This document shows, one piece after another, positions 55,503 through 64,000 of a stretch of 64,000 bases of DNA. The position numbers were made by a program, and so were the translations under genes. This DNA comes from Selaginella moellendorffii (Eukaryota > Streptophyta > Lycopodiopsida > Selaginellales > Selaginellaceae), in NCBI RefSeq assembly GCF_000143415.4, contig NW_003314318.1, forward strand, positions 1,043,394 through 1,107,393, read 5' to 3'. The notes beneath the pieces were generated by a model. The model saw nothing but the letters and a program-made list of their open reading frames with translations. It had not been told where the DNA came from and ran no database searches. Each line of letters begins with the position of its first letter. The first letter of the stretch is position 1.

Positions 55503-55944
55503 AATAACACTAGGTGGTTAGGCACTGATTTATGTATATGACTAAATTTCTTCAGCCAACAGTGACAAGACTGATCAATTCACCAGGTTGTCTACAGAAT
55601 AATGTTTTTATATTCTATTGGAGTTACAAGCTTCCCATGATTAACTTCTCACATTGCAATGGGAGGATTTAAAGAGATCAGAGAATCCCACACTTAACAC
55701 TTGTTAAGTGTGGGATATTCACATGGTACTCCAATTATGTGCACTATTTTAGATCTTCTAGCAAAACATAACATCCCAATTCAATATATACATATCACAA
55801 CTAAAGCCTGAAATGCAAGATGAGGAAAGTAGATTACTTTTCTATTAGGCAAAACTGATTGTAAACATTTTTTTTTTCCAAATTTATTGATTTTATAAAA
55901 ACTATTCATTGACTACCTTAGTCACGCTTTCTGGCTTTTCGATA
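55503..55944. other. Intergenic, no gene
   Basis: Unassigned sequence between the palindrome and the first piece of the kinase-like cluster. It contains a near-palindrome around ACTTAACACTTGTTAAGTGT at about 55690-55712. Confidence 0.4.
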
Positions 55945-56100
55945 AGAGGATCAGAATCCCGAAATCAAGCAGAGCGCCATACAATCTCTAAATACCCTCG
56001 ACATGAGCCACGGCCGTGCAGAGAGGCATATTTGGACAGTCTTTCCACTTGGTTAAAGAGACCTCAATACGCTACACTTTTAGATCAATTTCTAGATCTT
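55945..56100 (+). pseudogene. C-terminal scrap of an HGD-type kinase-like gene
   Basis: CCCGAAATCAAGCAGAGCGC, CATACAATCTC and CTCGACATGAGCCACGGC match the gene at 57511 near 58655-58720. The sequence then jumps to the part equivalent to 58790-58860, ending ACTTTTAGATCAATTT. The Asp codon of HGD reads CGT here. It lies tail-to-tail with the HGR-type pseudogene that follows. Confidence 0.75.
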
Positions 56101-56129
56101 GTGTACAATTAGTTTGTTCTATAAACCGG

Positions 56130-57390
56130 GATTTCTTTTAGATCTTCACGAACGAAATGCAACAGATCATCCGCATCACCGTCGCTGCTTCAAGGTCGAT
56201 CCACATAACTTTGCCACCTTTTCCAACGATGATGTTGGAGGACTCAACTCGACCGTGAGGCGCATTTGCCCTGTGTATTACGCTCAAGGCAGACTTTGCT
56301 GACTATCCTTGTAGAGCTCCTCATAATTTTTGTCGATGCTTGTTCTTCCAATGTCTTGCATGATGGTAAGCCAGATCCCGCCATCGAGGAAACCAGACGC
56401 ATAGAGGCGAGGGATAATATCTCCTTGCAGGCTTTTCAATCTTGCCATCACCCACACTTCACGAACCATCTTTCGCAGCTTGTCGGGAGCCTTGCACACA
56501 TCCACTGATATGAAGACAGCCTTTTCGTTTTTGAATCTCCCCCAAAAGACCGAGACTTGTTCACCAGAGTGAATCCGACGCCAGCTCGACAGCTTCAAAT
56601 CCGAGAGCTGTAGCGTTACAATGTCCTCTGAAGCTATAGTTCATAGATCTGCAAAGTTCTGGCAGCTGCGTACACAGATCCACAGCCTGTTCCTTGTAGA
56701 TCCTGGAGCGAGCATTGACAGTGTTGGGTCCAGCTGAGCTGTAATTGATTCGTTTTCTGCGTGGAAAAGGCTGGTCCAAATTCTGCTGTGGGAGAGGCAG
56801 ACTTGACTCCTGAAACATGAGGTGCATCAAGAAGAGAGCTTCGAAAAAAGTGGGAGATCCTGCGTCTTGTGGTGGTGAATTCATATCAAAGACGACGTGA
56901 TCAGACACCTGGAAAACGTCCTCCTCGCGGCTCATCCTGCAAAACAATACGCGCTTCATGCTTGTAACACAAGCATACCCCGATGGGGTGCTTCCATGTC
57001 CACGTTTGTAGTATAAATAGCCAGCCACTCGAGAAAATATCTTGTGGCTTGATCTGGGGGGCAGTTGGACGATGCTCGTCACCAATGAAACTGTCAGACC
57101 CTGCAGCATCACGTGCTGAAAATACGTTTGGCGGCTGAGAAATACTTCCGTCCGCATTGCCATACATGACGACTCTATTGCTGAGATGACTGCCAACTTG
57201 AAACCTTTTTTGGTACTCAGCGGACAGCTCTTGTAGCCTTGCAGATGCCTCTTCGCGGTTTGTGGTTCCAACACTGACGGGCAGCGGGTGAGGATCTGTG
57301 AAGACTGGTGCATCCGGTTGCGAGTAGAGCGTGGAGAGAAAAATCTGGAGCGCCGACACGAATGAATCCCAAACCTTGCTCTCCTATAAA
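56130..57390 (-). pseudogene. Broken HGR-type kinase-like copy
   Basis: On the minus strand the whole length of the 27528 family can be followed in three frames: YSQPDAPVFTDPHPLPV and EYQKRFQVGS, then RVAGYLYYKRGHGS and SGYACVTSMKRVLFCRM, then HSGEQVSVFWGRF, VREVWVMARLKSLQGDIIPR and LTIMQDIGRTSID. Another frame ends with APHGRVESSNIIVGKGGKVM and WIDLEAA. At least two frameshifts break it. The catalytic-loop triplet is HGR as in the 27528 gene. Its 5' end faces that of the intact HGD-type gene. Confidence 0.82.
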
Positions 57391-57510
57391 ACTGTCACAA
57401 AGCGGAGTGGAACCTGTGAAACCCGGGCTGGGGATGTGCGTTCTAAGCAAAGAAAACAACGACACGGCCATCTTGACTCCTTGTAGCTGCCCTTACACAA
57501 ACCCTTCCAT

Positions 57511-58866
57511 ATGATGAAGCTTTTGGAGCTCCTGGAGCAACCACTGCCGGAGGTGAGCTTCTGTCCCCATCCCAATCCATGTCTTATAGGCAAGGCGCTG
57601 CGACCCACGTCCATCGGCGAGCACCCACCTGGTGGCTATCACCCATGGCCAGATTTCGTCAAAAAGGTAGTTGAACACAAGCAGCGCTACCGCAGCGATG
57701 ATTCCTCGTTTAGCTCGCCACCTGCAACTCCCCGCGGTGGGCATATCGTGCTCGAAGAGATGGGAATTCGCTGCTTGCTCTACATGTACTGGGGGACGGC
57801 AATCAGCGAGATGGGCCGAGAACTTGTGACGAGAGGAGAGACAAGCGAGGCTCTCGAGTTTGCCTGGTCAGATGCTGTCCGGGACTTGCTGGGATGGCCG
57901 GATCACGTCCTCCATGTCAATGGCCGCTGCAAAGCTATCATCCTGGCAAAGACACGGCTGGAGCTGGATGATTCTACCAGTGACTTGGGTGGATTGGTAT
58001 CGAAGCTTGCCTTGCAGCAGATGTTTGCGTATCTCCGGCTCAACGCGCACTATGGCTTTGGCAGTGTGTATGGAATCCTGACCAACTTTGAGAGTTCTTG
58101 GTTCTGCAAGCTCGATGGCGATCGTCTCTTGGTCTCGGAGCCCATCAAGGCTAGCGAGTGTCGACCTGGGATCTACGCAGCGCTGTGGTATCTCTCGCAT
58201 CTAGCGGTACTCGACGATCCGAAGAGCATTGTTTCGTCACCCAGTCATGATCTAGCTGCCACCAAACTTGTTTTCGACTCCATTTTCAAGAGGGCGTGCG
58301 TGGCCGCGGATTTGCACGAGGCGGACATGCTCGAGTACTATCGGGTCTATGATCTCAAGAGCGTCGAGTTCCACTCTTGCTTGGGCCGTTTTGGATCGTC
58401 GAGCGTGTACAGGGCGAGAATGGACGAGGAGGCTGTTGTTCTCAAGGTCTTGGATGTGACGCAGAGGCCACACCTGATGCTGGATTTCGTGAGAGAGATT
58501 GATGCGTATGACAGGCTCGTTGCGGTTGAAGGAGTGTGCGTTCCAAAGCTCCTCGAGTATGGTTTCTTGTCAGGGGCGCTCTTTTTCATGGCCTTTTCGG
58601 ATGCGGGGGATAACCTTGAGGTTCTTGCGAGCCAGAATGGAGGGAGGCTAGGCCCCGAGATCAAGCAGAGCGCCATACAATCTCTCAAATCCATTCACTC
58701 CCTCGACATGAGCCACGGCGATATCCGGCTTGCAAACATGTGTTACCAGTTGCAGGGAGGCAAAGCGCAAGTTCTTTGGATCGATCTCCACCAGTCTTTC
58801 CGCTCGTGGACAGAGGAACACGAAAGAGAGCTCAATACGCTCGTCACGCTTTTAGATCAATATTAG
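57511..58866 (+). CDS. Kinase-like protein of the paired family, HGD type
   Basis: An intact intronless frame of 451 residues. The N-terminal half (about 75-250) has MGIRCLLYMYWGTAISEMGR, HVNGRCKAIILAKTRLEL, LALQQMFAYLRLNAHYGFGS and YGILTNFESSWFCKLDGD. The layout resembles restriction-endonuclease-like domains fused to kinases in some eukaryotic effector families, but the expected E-x-K is not clear, so a nuclease is doubtful. The C-terminal half (about 285-451) is an atypical kinase: FGSSSVYRARM, AVVLKVLDV (likely catalytic Lys), FVREIDAYDRL, LSGALFFMAFSD hinge, MSHGDIRLANM with the catalytic Asp retained, and VLWIDLHQSF in place of DFG. It could be an active kinase. An HGR-type fragment lies tail-to-tail 76 bp downstream. 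Confidence 0.72.
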   Translation: MMKLLELLEQPLPEVSFCPHPNPCLIGKALRPTSIGEHPPGGYHPWPDFVKKVVEHKQRYRSDDSSFSSPPATPRGGHIVLEEMGIRCLLYMYWGTAISEMGRELVTRGETSEALEFAWSDAVRDLLGWPDHVLHVNGRCKAIILAKTRLELDDSTSDLGGLVSKLALQQMFAYLRLNAHYGFGSVYGILTNFESSWFCKLDGDRLLVSEPIKASECRPGIYAALWYLSHLAVLDDPKSIVSSPSHDLAATKLVFDSIFKRACVAADLHEADMLEYYRVYDLKSVEFHSCLGRFGSSSVYRARMDEEAVVLKVLDVTQRPHLMLDFVREIDAYDRLVAVEGVCVPKLLEYGFLSGALFFMAFSDAGDNLEVLASQNGGRLGPEIKQSAIQSLKSIHSLDMSHGDIRLANMCYQLQGGKAQVLWIDLHQSFRSWTEEHERELNTLVTLLDQY

Positions 58867-58942
58867 AACGTTAGTTTGATCCACAAAAAGTGAGATACGA
58901 ACGAAATGCAAAAGATCATCCGCATTAAAAGAACCACGCTGC

Positions 58943-59625
58943 TTAGTAGAAATCTGCAAAGCTTTTCCATGTGCCTTTGATCCCGCTTAGCAAATTGCAA
59001 GAACTCATCGCAAACAAGCATGCCGCTCCAAGGTCTATCCACATGACTTTGCCACCTTCTGTGGAAACAATAATGTTGAACTCCTCCACTCGGCCATGAA
59101 TCACATTTGCCTTGTGAGTCTTTGCTGCCGAGAGATAAGGCCTCAAGTTTTCACGGTCTTTGAGCTTTACCATCATCCACACTTCACGCACAGCGTTTTC
59201 TAGCTGGTCGGAAGAGTTGCAAGCTTTGACAATAGTCTTCCTCCCCAAATCCCCCCAAAACACTGAGACCTTCCCTCCGCTATGGATGAGGTGCCTTATG
59301 TCACGCAAAAAGTCCAGCTCCGGAAGTTGGGGCATGACAAAGTCCTCGATGTCTTTGAACTTGAAATTCAATGACCTCGTCTGCATCAGCAGCTCTACAA
59401 AATGTTTTTATTCCTTGTACTCGTCTGATCTGATGGATCCCATGGTTGGGGAACAAGAGGTGCATCAAGAAGAAGAGAGCGTCGAGAAATGTTGAGTGTC
59501 CACCATGAGTGAAGAACGCATCAGAACGTGGTCAGCTTGCAAAAGAATGATCGCTCGAGGCTGGTTACACATGCATATCCAGGTCGAGTTCTTCCATGAT
59601 AGATATAACCGACTACAGTACTTAC
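58943..59625 (-). pseudogene. Truncated HGR-type kinase-like copy
   Basis: On the minus strand: VVGYIYHGRTRPGYACVTSL and ERSFFCKL near 59620-59550, then FVMPQLPELDFLRDIRHLIH, SGGKVSVFWGDLGRKTIV, AVREVWMMVKLKD, IHGRVEEFNIIVS and VMWIDLGAACLF. These closely match the intact gene at 27528. A block equivalent to the hinge region is deleted after VKLKD, and the first third of the gene is missing. The C-terminal 147 residues are open, but the copy is probably dead. Confidence 0.8.
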
Positions 59626-59634
59626 GATAAGCAG

Positions 59635-60700
59635 GTAAGAATAAATTACATAGTTTCTAATATCTTCTATTTTTCTGCTGGGATGATTCCTGTTTTCATC
59701 TATAAATTCTTTGCCTAGCTGGGAGTGTCTGTCGGCCCAACATGCAAGCAGGCACTACAAGAGATTACTAGGCTAACTGAGCACGGCTTGGTAGAAAATG
59801 CAATGGAAATAAAATATCTATTCGGTTTCTCTCTAATGTACGTAAGCTTGTAATCATTTTTTTTACCTAATGAGACTCAACTATCTTGACAGTTAATATC
59901 TCATGTGTTTGTTTTCTTCTTTAGAGATTATAGATGATACCCTTCTTGACTATGTAGCAAATTCTGCAGCTATGTATGAATCATACAATGTAATGCTTAT
60001 ATAATCATTTGTTGTTTATACTCCAGATGCAATATGGGAAAACAGATGGTCTATGTGATCCTTTGCTCAAAGCAGAGAAAAGCAGCAGGAACCTATTGGT
60101 ACGCATACTTATATATACACATAATATACATATGTAGAAATGCTTTGTTACAGAAAACATATGCAAAGATTCTGGACAGAATTAACAGCGACAACAGCAG
60201 TGATACTAATGATAACGAACGAGATAATGAGAGTTGGGATTTCAATATTTTACCGAAGTGGGATATTTTCAAGTTGCATCCAATCGGAAGAACAGCATTC
60301 GTTCCTCTCGTATCAACACACAGTAAGTACGTTTGCTAAATTTTCACACTGGATTAAATATGTTTCTGAACGGATACCAGGACCCCTGGTGCCACGCATC
60401 CAAGCAAACTTCATCAAAAGATAGTAAGCATATATTAGCTTCCATCCAGCAAGATTATCAAGTCTTTTGTGTGCAGTGCCAGCACTGGTTTTGCGCTGCC
60501 ACACTTGCTCCCACTGTGTGGATCTTTCAGCACCATGTAGAGATACTAGAGGTTCTTTAATTTATACAGCAAACATTACAGTCATACCTTCTAAATTCTA
60601 TGTTCCCATGCAGCAAACACTGCAAACACCACAAAGTGCAGGGAACTGGCAAGAGCTCATGTTTGTACACTCCAATGTGAAAGAATGGCTCTCAATGAAA
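59635..60700 (+). pseudogene. S28 serine carboxypeptidase-like remnant
   Basis: Exon-like islands match family S28 (Pro-X carboxypeptidase or thymus-specific serine protease type): VGPTCKQALQEITRLTEHGL, then LLDYVANSAAMYES, then MQYGKTDGLCDPLLKAEKSS, then YAKILDRINSD. Further on, FLNGYQDPWCHAS covers the region of the catalytic Asp, and LRCHTCSHCVDL that of the catalytic His. The Ser-containing N-terminal half and the RSWxxQTC-like block are not seen, and I cannot join the islands without breaks. In the presumed His motif the residues read CSHCVDL, where GHGVDL would be typical. Confidence 0.55.
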
Positions 60701-62900
60701 GCATAACTCGTCACCCAAAACGAGTCCGTAAGTTCGTCACCTTTGGTTCAAAAACGAGTTTTTAATATTTAATCTTCCGACATTAAGCTTAAACTTTCTC
60801 AGATGACGGCCTAGAAGCGTGCCTACAAGCCTACACTAATCCGTGATCGCAGCTTATAACAGGCTGCCAAGTTTCTATCCTCTCGAACAAACTTTGATAA
60901 GATTTATATCTTGTTTTTGGCCAACACAAAACTTAAGTTTCTCAACTGAATATGACTACAAGTTTGCAAGAAGGATCTAACTTATAAGAAGTTCTAGCCT
61001 TTTCTCTTGCCTCCAAAGTTCCCTACAATCATGATGAGCACTCCAAAATGCATTGTGGGTCTCGACTTCAGCACTACTTTCTCCAGATTCACCTTTGCTC
61101 ATAGGTCCAATCCATTTGACATCCATTCCTTCTACAAATGGCTCAGCCAGAGAGAACTCAAGGTGAAGCTATATTGCAAAACGCAAATCAGCTTAGTTTA
61201 CTCAGCCTCCTTACCATTGCCTTAGTCTGCTCCATCTCTCAAGCTTTACCTTTAAGTTTGCCTGTTAATGGTTTTCCAAAACCACCATTAACTTGGATTC
61301 ACGATTATAAGGAGAACTTGCTTTTAGGTCTTTCTTTTAATTAATATTTAAAAAATTTAGACAAATGACCTAGCACCACACATGGGAGGTTAAATTCACT
61401 TTATTTATCCTCCACATCCTCTTTATCCCCTTTTCTTGAAAGAAAAAAAGTTTCAAAGCATTAGCTTTTTTTAGACTTGTTATACTCATCTTCACTCTGC
61501 CATTTATGTTCAACTTCACTCCACTATTATATTTATTTATCTTCACTACATAGGGGTTGGATGTTCTATTTAGACTCACTATGTTTATCTTTACTCTATA
61601 ATCTATATTATTCATCCTCACTCCATTATTGTATCTACTCATCCTCATTTTATTGTCAAGGTTGGACTCCTTTCTCCCTCCTTTGAAGAAAAAGTTTGAA
61701 GCATTAGGGAAAAGAGGAGAAAATGAAAAAAATTAAGGAAGAAATATTGTGGAAGAAAAAAAATGGATGAAGAAGAATTTTTAATAGTTTGTTAATGCAA
61801 AAATGGGGAAATAAAAGAAGAACATATGCTCAAAACTTGGAAAATAAGACTTCTTGTCATAAAATACTTTAGTTACCATAATATAATCAAAAAATTCATA
61901 CCACTCAACCTCCTTCATACATAACTCAACACTTGAGATAGGAAAATTTATAAAAATGTCCACACTCTTAAAGGAAGATATAAATTCTTTAACAAAAATG
62001 ATAAAGTACAAGCTCTCAATGGGATTCACAAGTGGGGATACACACTCAATTCGAAACTTTAGCCAAAGTGACTCAATATTTAGAACACCAAAATTGATCA
62101 AAGACTACTAACAAAAAAAAATCAAGATTCTCAACTTCATGTACATGGTTAACATCCAGATTAATACAAGGATAAAAAATATTAAATTGTAAGTAACCAA
62201 AGAGAATGACTCGAGAAACAATTTATAAGAATTTAAATATAAAAGGAAAGGGCTTATGAATAAAAGTGCACCCCCTTCTCAATCCATTAAAGGTTTTAGG
62301 ATATTTGGGGTTAAGTGTCCTTGGGTTTAAATAGTATTAATGACCTTCTGGGAAGTCCAAATTCTAGAGCTTACATTTAGTATTAGAGAGGTTTCGGGTT
62401 TGACTTTATTGGTTAGCTAGGGGAATCATACCACATATTGATTGAGATCTTACAAGTTTAGTTTGCTTGGGTCAAGATTTTATTGGTTGGTTAGGGGAAT
62501 CGCACTATATATTAATTGATATTTAGCAAGTTCAATTTGCTCCAACTAAGTTCGACCTGAGGGGTAGGGTGTCAAGAGAGTGAGGCTCTCAAAAGAGTTG
62601 TAGTTCTCAACTTTCTTTCATGAGGCTGTGAACTTAAGGTTTCGTATTTAACTTTAATTGTTGGCTAGGGGAATTGCACCACATATTAATTGGTATTTAG
62701 TAGGTCTAATTTACTTTGGTTGGGCTTGACTTAAGAGGTAGGGTGTTAAGAAAGCAAAGCTTTTGGGAGAGATATGCCTTTTAGCTTTCATTCACGAGGT
62801 CATGAAATTGTAAGGAAGCATAGTGGATTGTAAAAAACCAAAAATAACAACTTGAGAAACAATCCATAAGGGTTCAAATATAGAGGGAAAGGGCCCATGA
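60701..62900. other. AT-rich repeats, probable retroelement internal sequence
   Basis: No intact gene. 61380-61690 has a T-rich tandem-like stretch (CTTCACTCTRCCATTTATGT-type phrases). 62160-62900 contains recurring phrases (ATTGGTTGGTTAGGGGAAT or close forms, GAAACAATTTATAAGAATT). The last 20 bases before 62901 (ATATAGAGGGAAAGGGCCCA) are purine-rich and resemble a polypurine tract just ahead of an LTR. The parent element's coding region is not visible. Confidence 0.45.
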
Positions 62901-63846
62901 TGTAAGTTATAAATTTTTCCTTTCTAATTTACTAGTTTACCTCGTCTATCTAACCATCACTGCCTGTAAGTTAAGTTCCCTTATCAAGATTCCCAACTAT
63001 TATACTAGCTCCTATTTGGTCTACTTGGTTTTAGCTACTCACTATACGAGCAATAAAGTGTTAACCCTCCATCCATAAATTCCAAAATTTTCTTTCAATC
63101 CCCCTCCCTAAGTTAGACTGAACTTAAGGTTCGGCTATACTCCCCACAAGCACAAACAACCAAACACACCAAGCCTTTAGGTTTCTAACATCCCATAGTA
63201 TAGTAAAGTTTGATCATAGAACCCTCTAACTCCCAAGCCTTAAGTGCATCTCTTACTTCAAGACTCTAGGGGGAAACACTATGGCTTAATGGCTTGGTAT
63301 GGGTACCCTTACTCCTTCATTTTCATCCTGAAGAGAAGGTCTAAGCCTTTAAGAGGAGCGAAGACTAATGAGCTGCATGGTACTCAAGTGGGACACCACT
63401 CCACATAAGTCAAGAGCACTGTAATTAGTTTCCCTTCTGAGAGTGGGAACTACTTTTGAGCACTTCCTTGGGTCAGTTTAGAAGCACTACTAAAGATTTC
63501 CTTCAAGATTGGTTCCTAGACCTTATTATCCCTACTATACTTTTGGAACCCCTTGCAACCCCCCCATGAGACGATCGCTTTGGGCTTTCACCCCACAATT
63601 TGTATTAGTATTCAAATTTGGTCTTGAACTCGATCTTGGACTTAACCTTGGACTCAGTCTTAGATTCGGTCTCGAACTCAGTCTTGGACTCAGTCTCAAA
63701 CTCAATTTTGAAGTTGGTCTCGGACTCAGTCTTGAACTCAGCCTTGGAGTCAGTTTTATACTTGGTATCATTCAATGAACTCTTTATCATTTTAGTCATG
63801 GTTTCAAAGATCCTTTAGCCTGTGACACCTCAGGGGGTTAGTTCCC
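62901..63846 (+). mobile_element. Second, diverged copy of the solo-LTR family
   Basis: Starts TGTAAGTTATAAATTTTTCC and follows the 51771-52927 LTR almost to its end (CTTTAGCCTGTGACACCTCA, GTTAGTTCCC). Differences are mostly C to T and G to A, and the poly-C block is shortened. A purine-rich tract precedes it, so it may be a 3' LTR of an element whose interior lies to the left. The right boundary is uncertain. Confidence 0.65.
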
Positions 63847-64000
63847 ACCACCCATAGAAGAAGTTCAATGCCCATATCAAACATTTCTTTTTAATCCTAT
63901 GATTTATTGAGCATGTCTTCGGAGGCATTCTCTCACTTAGCAGTGTGCCTAAGTTAGCCTCCCTAGCTACGAGCCCATGACAACAGGATATAGGTGTCCT
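63847..64000. other. Window end, unassigned
   Basis: About 150 bp past the diverged LTR with no recognisable feature. Confidence 0.4.

Overview
The window looks like nuclear DNA of a seed-free vascular plant, most likely the lycophyte Selaginella (moellendorffii-like). Three things point there: multi-exon genes with very short introns (about 50-110 bp) and clean GT-AG junctions; land-plant families (PLS-type PPR, CASP-like, XTH, SPLAYED-type SWI/SNF ATPase); and genes tied to motile flagella (an NME5/RSP23-type NDP kinase and a Hemingway/CFAP97-type protein), expected in a plant with swimming sperm but not in flowering plants. All species and gene names come from reading motifs and hand-built exon models; nothing was searched.

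Layout. 1.6-15 kb is gene-dense: Nudix hydrolase (-), RBM26/27-like CCCH/RRM protein (-), PEN-2 (-), an intronless PPR gene (+), NME5-like NDPK (-), TAM41 (-), RBM42-like protein (+), and an unrecognised five-exon gene (+). 15.5-23 kb is repeats: a 245-bp tandem duplication, a 687-bp foldback element whose loop is a tRNA-Gly-like sequence, a fragment of a kinase-like family, and a nearly complete but mutated Ty3/gypsy retrotransposon with 174-bp LTRs. 23.6-27.3 kb is a graveyard of gene pieces (IBA57-like, a rearranged copy of the SPLAYED gene, acireductone dioxygenase-like). 27.5-30.3 kb carries an intact kinase-like gene, a broken relative and a gag remnant. 31.8-35.5 kb has XTH (+), tRNA-Pro (+), CASP-like (-), tRNA-Cys (-) and the CFAP97-type gene (-). 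35.8-48.6 kb is one large SPLAYED-type gene that I can model as 49 exons (about 3440 aa), ending in a tandem array of duplicated exons. 49.7-54.6 kb is a decayed second gypsy copy with two nested insertions, one a solo LTR with exact 5-bp target duplications. 54.7-55.5 kb is an AT-rich palindrome. 55.9-59.6 kb is a second cluster of the kinase-like family, followed by an S28-peptidase-like remnant and AT-rich repeats.

The most unusual signal is the kinase-like family. Two diverged types occur, one with HGD in the presumed catalytic loop and one with HGR. In three places an HGD-type sequence and an HGR-type sequence lie tail-to-tail. In the two larger pairs the intact partner differs: HGR intact at 27.5 kb, HGD intact at 57.5 kb. 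This suggests that a convergent kinase/pseudokinase pair was duplicated as a unit and decayed in complementary ways.
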